The position numbers were made by a program, and so were the translations under genes. A model generated the notes under the pieces. It did not search any database, had not been told where the DNA came from, and saw only the letters and a program-made list of their open reading frames with translations. A stretch of 64,000 nt of DNA from DAHUYF01 sp963838385 (GTDB lineage: Bacteria; Pseudomonadota; Alphaproteobacteria; ATCC43930; CGMCC-115725), in NCBI GenBank assembly GCA_963838385.1, contig CAWIRE010000006.1:372001-436000 (forward strand). The letters run 5' to 3'. Below are positions 30,045-38,384 of the stretch, piece by piece (the stretch's first letter is position 1; every line of letters begins with the position of its first letter).

Positions 30045-30075
30045 TTGGACATCGCCGCCGCTAGCGGCCTAAAAT
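30045..30075 (+). promoter_or_regulatory. candidate sigma-70-type promoter for ntrYX
   Basis: TTGGAC (30045-30050) and TAAAAT (30070-30075) are separated by 19 bp, slightly wide, in one of the few AT-rich spots upstream of ntrY (start 30121). It is supported only by similarity to consensus. Confidence 0.3.
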
Positions 30076-30120
30076 AGAATTGCGCATTGTTCGCGCGAGA
30101 GGGGACGGGCGGAAGCGTTT

Positions 30121-32355
30121 ATGAGCGTATCGCGGGAGCTGATGCTCTGGGCCGGTCGGGTGCGGCTGGTTCGCAAGGCCGCGATCGGGCTGGCGCTGGC
30201 GACCCTGGCCTCGGCCATCGCCTCCTATCTGGCGCTGCGCGGCCTGCCGCCGTTCAGCGCCCAGCGGCCGCCCTCGATGGACCAGCTCTTCCTGCTGCTC
30301 AACCTGGTGCTGGTGCTGCCGCTCTGCGCCATCGTCGTCTGGCGCATGGTGCAGGTCTGGACCGAGCGCCGGCGCGGGCTCGCGGGCTCGCGGCTTCATG
30401 TGCGCCTCGTCGTGCTGTTCAGCCTGGTCGCGGTGATCCCGACCATCGTCGTCGCGGTGTTCTCCTACCTGCTGTTCAATTTCGGCGTCCAGGCCTGGTT
30501 CAGCGAGCGGGTGCGCACCGCGCTGTCGGAGTCGCTGGCAGTGGCCGAAGCCTATCTCCACGAGCATCAGCAGACGATCCGGGCCAACGTCGTCAGCATG
30601 GCCAACGATCTCGACCGCGACGCCGCCTTCCTCGCCATGAACCCGCAGCGGCTCAGCCAGATGGTGGCGGCCCAGGCGGCGCTGCGCTCGCTCTCCGAGG
30701 CGGTGATCTTCGACCGCAGCGGCAGGCTGCTGGCGCGCTCCGGCTTCAGCCTGTCGCTGATGCTGGAGCCGGTGCCGGACTGGGCGATGCGCCAGGCCGA
30801 CACCGGCGACGTGGCGGTGATGACCAGCGACAATGACGACCGGGTGCGGGCGCTGATGCGGCTGCCCGCCTTCGGCCCGGTCTATCTCTATGTCGGCCGC
30901 TTCGTCGATCCCACCGTGCTCAACCACATGGAGCAGACGCAGCGCGCGGTGGCGCAGTACGAGCGCATGGAAGGCGAGCGCTCGTCCTTCCAGATCACCT
31001 TCTCGCTGCTGTTCCTGGCCGTGGGCGTGCTGCTGCTCACCGGCGCGGTCTGGGTGGGGTTGAGCCTCGCCACCAAGCTCGCGCGGCCGATCAGCTCGCT
31101 GGTGGTCGCGGCCGAGCAGGTGCGCTCGGGCGATCTCGCCGCGCGCGTGCCGGAAGGCGAGGGCGATGCCGAGTTCGGCTCGCTGTCGCGCGCCTTCAAC
31201 CGCATGACGCACCAGCTCCAGGCGCAGCAGAGCGAGCTGATCGAGGCCAACCGCCAGCTCGACCAGCGCCGGCGCTTCACCGAGACGGTGCTGGCCGGCG
31301 TCTCGGCCGGCGTCATCGGCCTCGACCAGCAGGGCCGCGTCAACCTGCCGAACCGCTCGGCCTCGCTGCTGCTCGGCACCGAGCTCGACCAGTCGATCGG
31401 CCAGGACCTCGCCGAGGCGGTGCCGGAGATGGCCGCGCTGCTCGAGGAGGCGAGCCGCCGGCCCGAGCGGCTGGCGCAGTCGCAGGTGCAGGTGGTGCGG
31501 CGCGGCCGCGCCAAGACGCTGCTGGTGCGCATCGGCGCCGAGCGCGCCGAGGGCGAGGTCAAGGGCTATGTCGTGACCTTCGACGACATCACCGAGCTGC
31601 TCTCGGCGCAGCGCAAGGCCGCCTGGGCCGACGTCGCGCGGCGCATCGCGCACGAGATCAAGAACCCGCTGACCCCGATCCAGCTCTCGGCCGAGCGGCT
31701 GAAGCGCAAATACGCCAAGGACATCCGCAACGATCCCGACACCTTCACCACCTGCACCGACACGATCATCCGCCATGTCGGCGATATCGGCCGCATGGTC
31801 GACGAGTTCTCCTCCTTCGCGCGGATGCCGGCGCCGATCATCAAGGACGAGGATCTCGTCGAGATCGTGCGCCAGGCGGCCTTCCTGCAGCGGACATCGA
31901 CGCCCGAGATCCGCTTCACCCTCGACATCCCGCCGGCGCGGCGCATCGCTTGCGACGCGCGCCAGGTCAGCCAGGCGCTGATCAACCTGCTGAAGAACGC
32001 CGCCGAATCGATCCACGCGCGCGACGGCGACGACCCGCCGCCGGGCGAGATCGCGGTGCGGCTGGTCGAGACGCCGGCCCAGACCGCGCTGGTCATCGAG
32101 GACAATGGCCGCGGCCTGCCGACGGAAGGACGCGACCGGCTGACCGAGCCCTATGTCACGACCCGCGCCAAGGGCACCGGCCTCGGCCTCGCCATCGTCA
32201 AGAAGATCATGGAGGATCATGGCGGCGAGCTGATCCTGGAGGACCGCGAGGAGGGCGGCGCACGGGTGACGCTCGCCTTCCCGCGCGGCGAGGGACGCGC
32301 GACGCCCGCCGCCGATACTGCCGTTGCAGCGAAGGTCAGTGTTCATGGCGCATGA
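30121..32355 (+). CDS. ntrY: membrane sensor kinase NtrY
   Basis: A 744-residue histidine kinase. Four membrane helices (about 18-40, 57-78, 92-120 and 295-318) surround a periplasmic sensor loop. They are followed by HAMP (LARPISSLVVAAEQVRSGDLAARV), PAS (AGVSAGVIGLDQQGRVNLPN), the phospho-acceptor His in RRIAHEIKNPLTPIQLSAERL and a HATPase domain (NLLKNAAESI, DNGRGLP, GTGLGLAIV). NtrY partners NtrX in nitrogen, redox and envelope control in alphaproteobacteria. It overlaps ntrX by 11 bp. Confidence 0.96.
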   Translation: MSVSRELMLWAGRVRLVRKAAIGLALATLASAIASYLALRGLPPFSAQRPPSMDQLFLLLNLVLVLPLCAIVVWRMVQVWTERRRGLAGSRLHVRLVVLFSLVAVIPTIVVAVFSYLLFNFGVQAWFSERVRTALSESLAVAEAYLHEHQQTIRANVVSMANDLDRDAAFLAMNPQRLSQMVAAQAALRSLSEAVIFDRSGRLLARSGFSLSLMLEPVPDWAMRQADTGDVAVMTSDNDDRVRALMRLPAFGPVYLYVGRFVDPTVLNHMEQTQRAVAQYERMEGERSSFQITFSLLFLAVGVLLLTGAVWVGLSLATKLARPISSLVVAAEQVRSGDLAARVPEGEGDAEFGSLSRAFNRMTHQLQAQQSELIEANRQLDQRRRFTETVLAGVSAGVIGLDQQGRVNLPNRSASLLLGTELDQSIGQDLAEAVPEMAALLEEASRRPERLAQSQVQVVRRGRAKTLLVRIGAERAEGEVKGYVVTFDDITELLSAQRKAAWADVARRIAHEIKNPLTPIQLSAERLKRKYAKDIRNDPDTFTTCTDTIIRHVGDIGRMVDEFSSFARMPAPIIKDEDLVEIVRQAAFLQRTSTPEIRFTLDIPPARRIACDARQVSQALINLLKNAAESIHARDGDDPPPGEIAVRLVETPAQTALVIEDNGRGLPTEGRDRLTEPYVTTRAKGTGLGLAIVKKIMEDHGGELILEDREEGGARVTLAFPRGEGRATPAADTAVAAKVSVHGA

Positions 32356-33748
32356 AATCCTCGTCGTCGACGACGAAGCCGACATCCGCATGCTGATGTG
32401 CGGCATCCTCAAGGACGAGGGCTACGAGACGCGCGAGGCCGGCAACAGCGCCCAGGCGCTCGCCGCCATCCGCTCGCGCCAGCCGACGCTGGTGGTGCTC
32501 GACATCTGGCTGCAGGGCAGCGAGCTGGACGGGCTGGAGATCCTCAAGATCATCCGCCGCGAGCTGCCCAACGTGCCGGCGGTGATGATCAGCGGCCACG
32601 GCACCATCGAGACCGCGGTGGCGGCGATCAAGATCGGCGCCTACGACTTCATCGAGAAGCCGTTCAAATCGGACCGGCTGCTGCTGGTGGTCGAGCGCGC
32701 CATCGAGGCGGCGCGCTTGAAGCGCGAGAACGAGGAGCTGAAGCTGCGCGCCGGCGGCGACGAGGATCTCGTCGGCGTGTCGCATGCCATCGTCCAGCTG
32801 CGCCAGCAGGTCGAGCGGGCGGCGCCCACCGGCAGCCGCATCCTGATCTCCGGCCCGCCCGGCGCCGGCAAGGAGGTGGTGGCGCGCCAGCTCCATCTGC
32901 GCTCGCGGCGCGTGCGCGGCCCCTTCGTGGTGCTGAACTGCGCCACCATGCGGCCGGAGCGGCTCGAGCGCGAGCTCTTCGGCACCGAGGCCGGCGCCGA
33001 GGCGCCGGACAGCCCGCGCAAGGTCGGCACCTTCGAGCAGGCGCATGGCGGCACCCTCTTCCTCGACGAGGTCGCCGACATGCCGCTGGAGACCCAGGGC
33101 AAGATCGTGCGCGCGCTGCAGGAGCAGACCTTCGAGCGCGTCGGCGGCGGCCGCGTCGAGGTCGATGTGCGCGTCATCGCGTCCACCAACCGCGACCTCG
33201 CGCTCGAGATCGCCGCCGGCCGCTTCCGCGAGGACCTCTATTACCGCCTTGCCGTGGTGCCGCTGCGCGTGCCGCCGCTGCGCGACAGGCGCGAGGACAT
33301 CCCGCTGCTGGCGCGGCATTTCATGGCGCGCTCGGCGGAAAGCGCGCGGCTCAGCCCGCGCGAGTTCGGCGAGGACGCGATGGCGGCGCTGCAGGCCTAT
33401 GAATGGCCGGGCAATGCGCGCCAGCTGCGCAACGTCGTCGACTGGCTGCTGATCATGGCGCCGGGCGAGGTCAAGGACCCGATCCGCGCCGAGATGCTGC
33501 CGGCGGAGATCGGCCTCATCGCGCCCACCGTGGTGAAATGGGAGAAGGGCGGCGAGATCATGGGGCTGCCGCTGCGCGATGCGCGCGAGATGTTCGAGCG
33601 CGAATACCTGGTGGCGCAGGTGACCCGCTTCGGCGGCAACATCTCGCGCACCGCGGCTTTCGTCGGCATGGAGCGCTCGGCGCTCCACCGCAAGCTCAAA
33701 TCCCTGGGCGTCTTCAACGGCGACCGCCCGGCCAAGCTCGGCGCGTAG
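32345..33748 (+). CDS. ntrX: response regulator NtrX (AAA+ domain lacking GAFTGA)
   Basis: A 467-residue regulator: receiver (VVDDEADIRM, phospho-Asp in VVLDIWLQGSELDG, Lys in FIEKPF), AAA+ domain (Walker A GPPGAGKE, LFLDEVADMP) and C-terminal Fis-type HTH (AAFVGMERSALHRKLKSLG). Where NtrC has the GAFTGA loop this protein has FGTEAGAEAPDSPRKVGTF, so it should not engage sigma-54. Loss of this loop is a known property of alphaproteobacterial NtrX. Start ATG 32345 lies inside the end of ntrY, giving coupled translation. Confidence 0.95.
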   Translation: MAHEILVVDDEADIRMLMCGILKDEGYETREAGNSAQALAAIRSRQPTLVVLDIWLQGSELDGLEILKIIRRELPNVPAVMISGHGTIETAVAAIKIGAYDFIEKPFKSDRLLLVVERAIEAARLKRENEELKLRAGGDEDLVGVSHAIVQLRQQVERAAPTGSRILISGPPGAGKEVVARQLHLRSRRVRGPFVVLNCATMRPERLERELFGTEAGAEAPDSPRKVGTFEQAHGGTLFLDEVADMPLETQGKIVRALQEQTFERVGGGRVEVDVRVIASTNRDLALEIAAGRFREDLYYRLAVVPLRVPPLRDRREDIPLLARHFMARSAESARLSPREFGEDAMAALQAYEWPGNARQLRNVVDWLLIMAPGEVKDPIRAEMLPAEIGLIAPTVVKWEKGGEIMGLPLRDAREMFEREYLVAQVTRFGGNISRTAAFVGMERSALHRKLKSLGVFNGDRPAKLGA

Positions 33749-33764
33749 GAGCTAGAACCTGCCC

Positions 33765-34850
33765 ATGGCCGCCATCGTCGCGGCGACCGCGGCCTACGAG
33801 GCCTGGATGCGCCGGCGCATCGATGTCGTCGAGGCCGATCTCCGGCTGAAGCACGCGCGCATGGCCGCGGCGCCGTTCATGTTCCTGCGCGCCACCTTCT
33901 ACCGCTGGGTCCCGCTGTGGCAGGAGGCGTGCCCGGAGCTCGCGCAGGCGCCGAAGCTGCTGGCGGTGGGCGACCTGCATGTCGAGAATTTCGGCACCTG
34001 GCGCGATGCCGAAGGCCGGCTCGCCTGGGGCGTCAATGATTTCGACGAGGCCTTCGCCATGCCCTACGCCATCGACCTGGTGCGGCTGGCGACCAGCGCG
34101 CTGCTGGTGGCGCGGCACGAGAAGCTGCGGCTCGGCGCCGAGGAGATCTGCGCGGCACTGCTCGCGGGCTATGCCGAGACCCTCGCCGCCGAGGGCGGCC
34201 GGCCGTTCGTGCTCGAGGAGGAGCATGCGGCGCTGCGCGCCATGGCGACGGGCGAGGAGCGCGATCCCGTGCGCTTCTGGGCGAAGCTCGAAGCGGCCAG
34301 GACGAGCGCGGCGCCGCGCGCGGTGCGCAAGCTGCTGGCGAAGGCGATGCCGGAGGTCGAGGGCCGGCCGCGCATCGCGCACCGCGTCGCCGGGCTCGGC
34401 AGCCTCGGCCGGCCGCGCTATGTGGCACTCGGCCCCTCCCATGGCGGCATGGTGGCGCGCGAGGCCAAGGCGATGCTGACGTTCGCTTATGCGTGGGCGA
34501 ACGGCATGGCCACCGAGCGCTATCTCTGCGGCGACCTCGCCGAGGCGGCGATCCGCTCGCCCGATCCCTTCTACCGCCCGCGCAAGGGCTGGGTGCTGCG
34601 GCGCCTGGCGCCGCATTGCACCGCAATCGAGCTCAACGATTTCCCCAAGCGGCGCGCCCATCTCGTCATCCTCAAGGCGATGGGCCGCGAGACCGCCAAC
34701 GTGCATTGGGGCAGCCCCGATGCGCTCGCGGCGGTGCGGCGCGACCTGAAGCGCCGCGGCAAGCGCTGGCTGCACGCGGCGGCCACGCGCATGCTCGACG
34801 CGACGCTCGCGGAATGGCAGGCGTGGCGGGCGGCGCATCCGCAGCGATAG
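33765..34850 (+). CDS. DUF2252-family protein
   Basis: A 361-residue protein with kinase-like motifs typical of DUF2252: LLAVGDLHVENFGTWRD (catalytic-loop-like HxxN), GVNDFDEAFAMPYAIDLVRLA (a DFD metal-like motif) and LGSLGRPRYVAL. These resemble aminoglycoside phosphotransferase and HipA-like folds, but no substrate is established. It lies 16 bp after ntrX, so it is probably on the ntrYX transcript. The trkA gene that often follows ntrX in relatives is not here. Confidence 0.85.
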   Translation: MAAIVAATAAYEAWMRRRIDVVEADLRLKHARMAAAPFMFLRATFYRWVPLWQEACPELAQAPKLLAVGDLHVENFGTWRDAEGRLAWGVNDFDEAFAMPYAIDLVRLATSALLVARHEKLRLGAEEICAALLAGYAETLAAEGGRPFVLEEEHAALRAMATGEERDPVRFWAKLEAARTSAAPRAVRKLLAKAMPEVEGRPRIAHRVAGLGSLGRPRYVALGPSHGGMVAREAKAMLTFAYAWANGMATERYLCGDLAEAAIRSPDPFYRPRKGWVLRRLAPHCTAIELNDFPKRRAHLVILKAMGRETANVHWGSPDALAAVRRDLKRRGKRWLHAAATRMLDATLAEWQAWRAAHPQR

Positions 34851-34902
34851 ACGCGCCTGATGATGCGCCCCACCTCACCCCAACCCTCTCCGCCCCTGAG
34901 GG

Positions 34903-36368
34903 CTATCGGATTCACACATCGTGAAGCGCCAAGGTAGTACCGTATTTGATGGCTTGGAACTCTTGGAGCCCTCGTCGCATGACCTGAGGCCCGGGCTTGC
35001 CGTAGTAGCCGGTCCAGCCGCCCAGGCGTGCGATGACCCAGGCGGCAAAGGCGAGAGAGCCCTTGCGGTGAGGATTGCGCTGCCGCTCTGTGTTGCCGGC
35101 GAGCTTGGCCGAGACGGCCTCGAGGATCGGCTGGTCGTCCGGGTCGAAGGCATCGGTCAAGCGCTGGTCGGTGTTGCCGTCGCGGGCTTGGACGAGCTGC
35201 TTGATGGTAACGGCCGCGACCGTCGCGGCGGCGACGAAGTTGATCATCGCCGGCGGCTCGCCGATATCGGCGGCTTCGATATCGAAGCCGGCCGTCTTGA
35301 GCGTGCGGAAGAACTCTTCGATGATCCAACGCAGGCGATAGAGGTCGAGGACGCGGCGCGCCTGGGCCAGAGTGGCGACAGTGTGGGTGGTCAGCAGCCG
35401 CCAGTGGATCGGCTCGCTCCCGTCGGCCGGAGCCGACGTCTCGCGCACGTCGAGCAGCGTCACGGCGACGGTCGGGGGCAGCGCTGGATCGGCTCCGTTG
35501 CGTGGCTTGCGCAACACCACCGGCGCGAAGCGCACCGCCAGCTCGGCGGTGCGTGTCTTGCGCCCGGGCGCGGCCGGGATCGTCACCACGAAGCGACCTT
35601 GCTCCGGCAAACCGTCGATGAACGAGAACAGCAGCCCGTCTCCCGGCTCTTGCGCCGGCAACTCGATCCGCCGGTTCTGGCAGGCACGCACGATCAGCTG
35701 CACGTTCTGCGGCCGCTGGGCAAACAGCTCGTAGAAATCGCTCTCGCGATCGGAAACGACGGTGATGCTTGCCGCCTGCGTCAGGACCTCTCCGGCTTGC
35801 CGCGCACCATCGAGCCAGCGCTGCGACTCCTTGGCCGCCGTCGCTCGCTCCCGCCGCGGCGTGAGCTCGCCATCCGCGCGGTTCCAAACCTGCATCGACA
35901 CGAGGCCCAGCATCGCACCGCTGCCGGCCTCCACCGCCAGCACCGGGTGCAGCAGCAGCCCGCCCAAGGCGCCGCCCTTGCCCACCACGCCATAGCCCGC
36001 CGCCCGCGCCCGCCGGCCCCCCAGCACCAGCTCGCTGGTGTCCTGGATCGCCACCACCTCGCGACCCGCCACGCGCTGCGCCGTCAGCGCTCCGGCATAC
36101 CGGGCCATCTCGGCCGCCGTCACCGCCCCGTTGCGCAGAAAGCGCGTGAACTGCATCTCGCGCGCCCGCGTCCCGCCCAGCCGGCGGACGTACGATCCCG
36201 GCCGCGCCACCAGCGCCGCATGCAGCCGCGCCCCCCTTTTTCCAGGCGGCGGTCGCCAAACCGCCCCAGGCCATATTCCACCCCCATCCCGCCCTCCGTA
36301 TCTCCTCGACGGCACACACGGAATCAGCCTTTCGCTCGCGGCGCAACCGAGATGTGTGAATGCACGAG
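34903..36368 (-). mobile_element. IS4-family insertion sequence, 1466 bp
   Basis: The ends are 18-bp imperfect inverted repeats (CTATCGGATTCACACATC at left, the complement of CTCGTGCATTCACACATC at right, 14 of 18 matching). They are flanked by an 11-bp direct duplication GCCCCTGAGGG (34892-34902 and 36369-36379), a length usual for IS4. The element carries one transposase gene on the minus strand with the DDE and YREK signatures. It is inserted in a family B palindrome between the DUF2252 gene and the transaminase gene. Confidence 0.92.
34912..36287 (-). pseudogene. IS4 transposase requiring a -1 frameshift
   Basis: The N-terminus MGVEYGLGRFGDRRLEK starts at ATG 36287 after a GGAGGG ribosome site. 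The rest of the transposase (KRGARLHAALVARPG onward) is in the -1 frame. The frames meet at an A5G6 run (36241-36231, minus strand), where re-reading one A gives LEKRGARLH and a 458-residue IS4 transposase. DDE residues lie in VVAIQDTSELV, VVSDRESDF and YRLRWIIEEFFRTLK (Y-x2-R-x3-E-x6-K). It is either a decayed copy, a homopolymer sequencing error or a slippage-expressed gene. The stop codon is in the left inverted repeat region. Confidence 0.8.
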
Positions 36369-36490
36369 GCCCCTGAGGGGCGGAGAGGGAGGGACCCGCG
36401 AAGCGGGAGGGTGAGGTGGGGCGCCCCGCCTCGTTTTTTAACCATCCGCCCCCTATAGTGCGCCGTCGCTCAGCATCTTCGCCGGTTTCC

Positions 36491-37354
36491 ATGTCGCGCA
36501 TCGCCTATGTCAACGGCCGCTATCTCCCGCACCGCCAGGCCAGCGTGCATATCGAGGATCGCGGCTTCCAATTCGCCGATGCCGCCTACGAGGTGATCGC
36601 CGCCCGCGGCGGGCGGCTCATCGACCAAGGCCTGCATCTGGCGCGGCTCCATCGCTCGCTCGATGCACTCAAGATCGCCCCGCCCGTGAGCGACGCCGTG
36701 CTGGGCGCGGTGATGCGCGAGATGCTGCGGCGCAACGGCATCGCTGACGGCTTCCTCTATCTCCAGATCTCGCGCGGCAGCGCGCCGCGCGAGTTCGCTT
36801 TCCCCAAGCGCGCCCGGCCCAGCCTGGTGGTGACCGCGCGCCGCCATCGCGGCCCCGCCGCGCGGCTGGTGGAGGAGGGGGTCGGCGTCATCACGCTGCC
36901 CGATCTGCGCTGGGCGCGGCCCGACATCAAATCCGTGTCGCTGTTGCCCAACGCGCTCGGCAAGCAGCAGGCGAAGGAGGCCGGCGCCTACGAGGCCTGG
37001 CAGGTCGATCGCGACGGCAACGTCACCGAAGGCACCTCGAGCAATGCCTGGATCGTGACCTCCGGCGGCGAGGTGGTGACGCGCCAGGCCGATACCGGCA
37101 TCTTGAACGGCGTCACCCGCCTCGGCCTCATCGGCCTGCTGCAGCGCGAGGGGCTGCGGCTGGTCGAGCGTCCCTTCAGCGTCGCCGAGGCCAAATCGGC
37201 GCGCGAGGCCTTCCTCACCAGCACCACCAATTTCGTCCTGCCCGTGGTGTCGATCGACGGCACGCCGGTTGGCAACGGCCATCCCGGCTCGATCACCCGC
37301 CGGCTCCGCCAAGCCTACGAAACCTATGTCGCGGCGCAGGGAGAGGCATCATGA
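36491..37354 (+). CDS. dat: D-amino-acid transaminase (class IV PLP aminotransferase)
   Basis: A 287-residue class IV aminotransferase. It begins MSRIAYVNGRYLPHRQA and has SVHIEDRGFQFADAAYEVI, the PLP-lysine region VSLLPNALGKQQAKEAGAYE, and EGTSSNAWIV and GVTRLGLIGL for the phosphate cup. D-alanine transaminases supply D-Glu/D-Ala for peptidoglycan, whereas branched-chain enzymes are longer, so dat is the better call. The open frame upstream to 36416 lies in IS-flanking repeat DNA. Its stop overlaps the next gene by 4 bp. Confidence 0.9.
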   Translation: MSRIAYVNGRYLPHRQASVHIEDRGFQFADAAYEVIAARGGRLIDQGLHLARLHRSLDALKIAPPVSDAVLGAVMREMLRRNGIADGFLYLQISRGSAPREFAFPKRARPSLVVTARRHRGPAARLVEEGVGVITLPDLRWARPDIKSVSLLPNALGKQQAKEAGAYEAWQVDRDGNVTEGTSSNAWIVTSGGEVVTRQADTGILNGVTRLGLIGLLQREGLRLVERPFSVAEAKSAREAFLTSTTNFVLPVVSIDGTPVGNGHPGSITRRLRQAYETYVAAQGEAS

Positions 37355-38007
37355 GTAAGGCGCCGCCGCGGCCCCGCGCGCTGCTCTTCGACTGGGACAA
37401 CACGCTGGTCGACAGCTGGGGCACGATCCACGAGGCGCTGGCGGTCACCTTCGCCGCCATGGGGCACGCGCCCTGGAGCCTGCAGGAGACCAAGCTGCGC
37501 GTCGCCAAGAGCCTGCGCGACAGCTTTCCCGCCCTCTTCGGCGAGCGCTGGGAGGAGGCGCGCCGGCGCTATCTCGACGCCTTCACCGCCATCCATCTCG
37601 AACGGCTCACGGCGATGGCGGGCGCGGCCGAGATGCTGAGCGAACTCGCGCGCAGCGAGCTTTATCTCGCCGTGGTCAGCAACAAGACCGGCGCGGTGCT
37701 GCGGCGCGAGGCCGAGCATCTCGGCTGGACGGCGCATTTCAGCCGCGTGGTCGGCGCCGGCGATGCCGCGCTCGACAAGCCGGCGGTGGCGCCGATACTG
37801 CTGGCGCTCGAGAGCAGCGGCATCGCTTGCGCCGAGGCCTGGTATGTCGGCGACACCGCCCTCGACATGGAATGCGCGCGCAATGCCGGCTGTCTCGGCG
37901 TGCTGCTGGGGGGCCGCGCGCTCGAGGAGGACTCCTTCGCCCGCTTCCCGCCGGACCTGCATTTTTCCGGTTGCGCGGCGCTTGCCCGCCATGTCGGGGG
38001 GTTGTGA
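37351..38007 (+). CDS. HAD-superfamily hydrolase (phosphoglycolate phosphatase-like)
   Basis: A 218-residue HAD phosphatase with motif I LLFDWDNTLVDSW, motif II LAVVSNKTG, the motif III Lys in DAALDKPAVAPIL and motif IV VGDTALDMECA. The alpha-helical cap between motifs I and II places it in subfamily I, near Gph-type phosphatases. The natural substrate is unknown. It is translationally coupled (ATGA) to the transaminase and precedes hfq. Confidence 0.9.
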   Translation: MSKAPPRPRALLFDWDNTLVDSWGTIHEALAVTFAAMGHAPWSLQETKLRVAKSLRDSFPALFGERWEEARRRYLDAFTAIHLERLTAMAGAAEMLSELARSELYLAVVSNKTGAVLRREAEHLGWTAHFSRVVGAGDAALDKPAVAPILLALESSGIACAEAWYVGDTALDMECARNAGCLGVLLGGRALEEDSFARFPPDLHFSGCAALARHVGGL

Positions 38008-38128
38008 TTCCCTCGCCGCCGCCAATTTGTTATGAATTGAGGCGAGCGAATGATGCTTTACCCTCGCCCTCGGGGGTATCGCGCACCAGGCTCCGACCGA
38101 CCTTAAGAACCGAAGAAGGGGAACCCCC

Positions 38129-38380
38129 ATGTCGTCGGAAAAGTCTCAAAATGTTCAGGACGTATTCCTCAATCACGTCCGGAAGAACAAGACCCCCGTG
38201 ACAGTATTTCTCGTGAACGGTGTCAAGCTCCAGGGGATCATTACCTGGTTCGACAACTTCTGCGTCCTGCTGCGGCGGGATGCGCACTCTCAGCTTGTGT
38301 ACAAGCACGCCATCTCGACAGTAATGCCGGCGCAGCCGATCCAGCTGTTCGAGGGCGGCAAAGAGGGCGACGAAGCCTGA
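38129..38380 (+). CDS. hfq: RNA chaperone Hfq
   Basis: An 83-residue protein that forms a hexameric RNA-binding ring and pairs small RNAs with mRNAs. It has Sm1 (QDVFLNHVRKNKTPVTVFL, VNGVKLQGIITWFDNFCVLL) and Sm2 (QLVYKHAISTVMP) motifs and a short acidic tail, as in alphaproteobacteria. GAAGAAGGGG is a strong ribosome site. An AT-rich stretch at about 38020-38040 is the likely promoter area. It precedes hflX by 4 bp, the usual pairing. Confidence 0.98.
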   Translation: MSSEKSQNVQDVFLNHVRKNKTPVTVFLVNGVKLQGIITWFDNFCVLLRRDAHSQLVYKHAISTVMPAQPIQLFEGGKEGDEA

Positions 38381-38384
38381 ACGG

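Larger units (their letters stand above)
34869..36420. repeat. family B palindromic repeat, copy 2, split by the IS4 element
   Basis: The left half (34869-34902) and right half (36369-36420) flank the insertion sequence. Removing the IS and one copy of the 11-bp duplication leaves a continuous palindrome of about 75 bp. That sequence is nearly identical to the reverse complement of 62244-62320: CCCCACCTCACCCCAACC leads in, and GGAGGGTGAGGTGGGG closes. The insertion point is the GCCCCTGAGGG apex of the hairpin. Confidence 0.85.
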
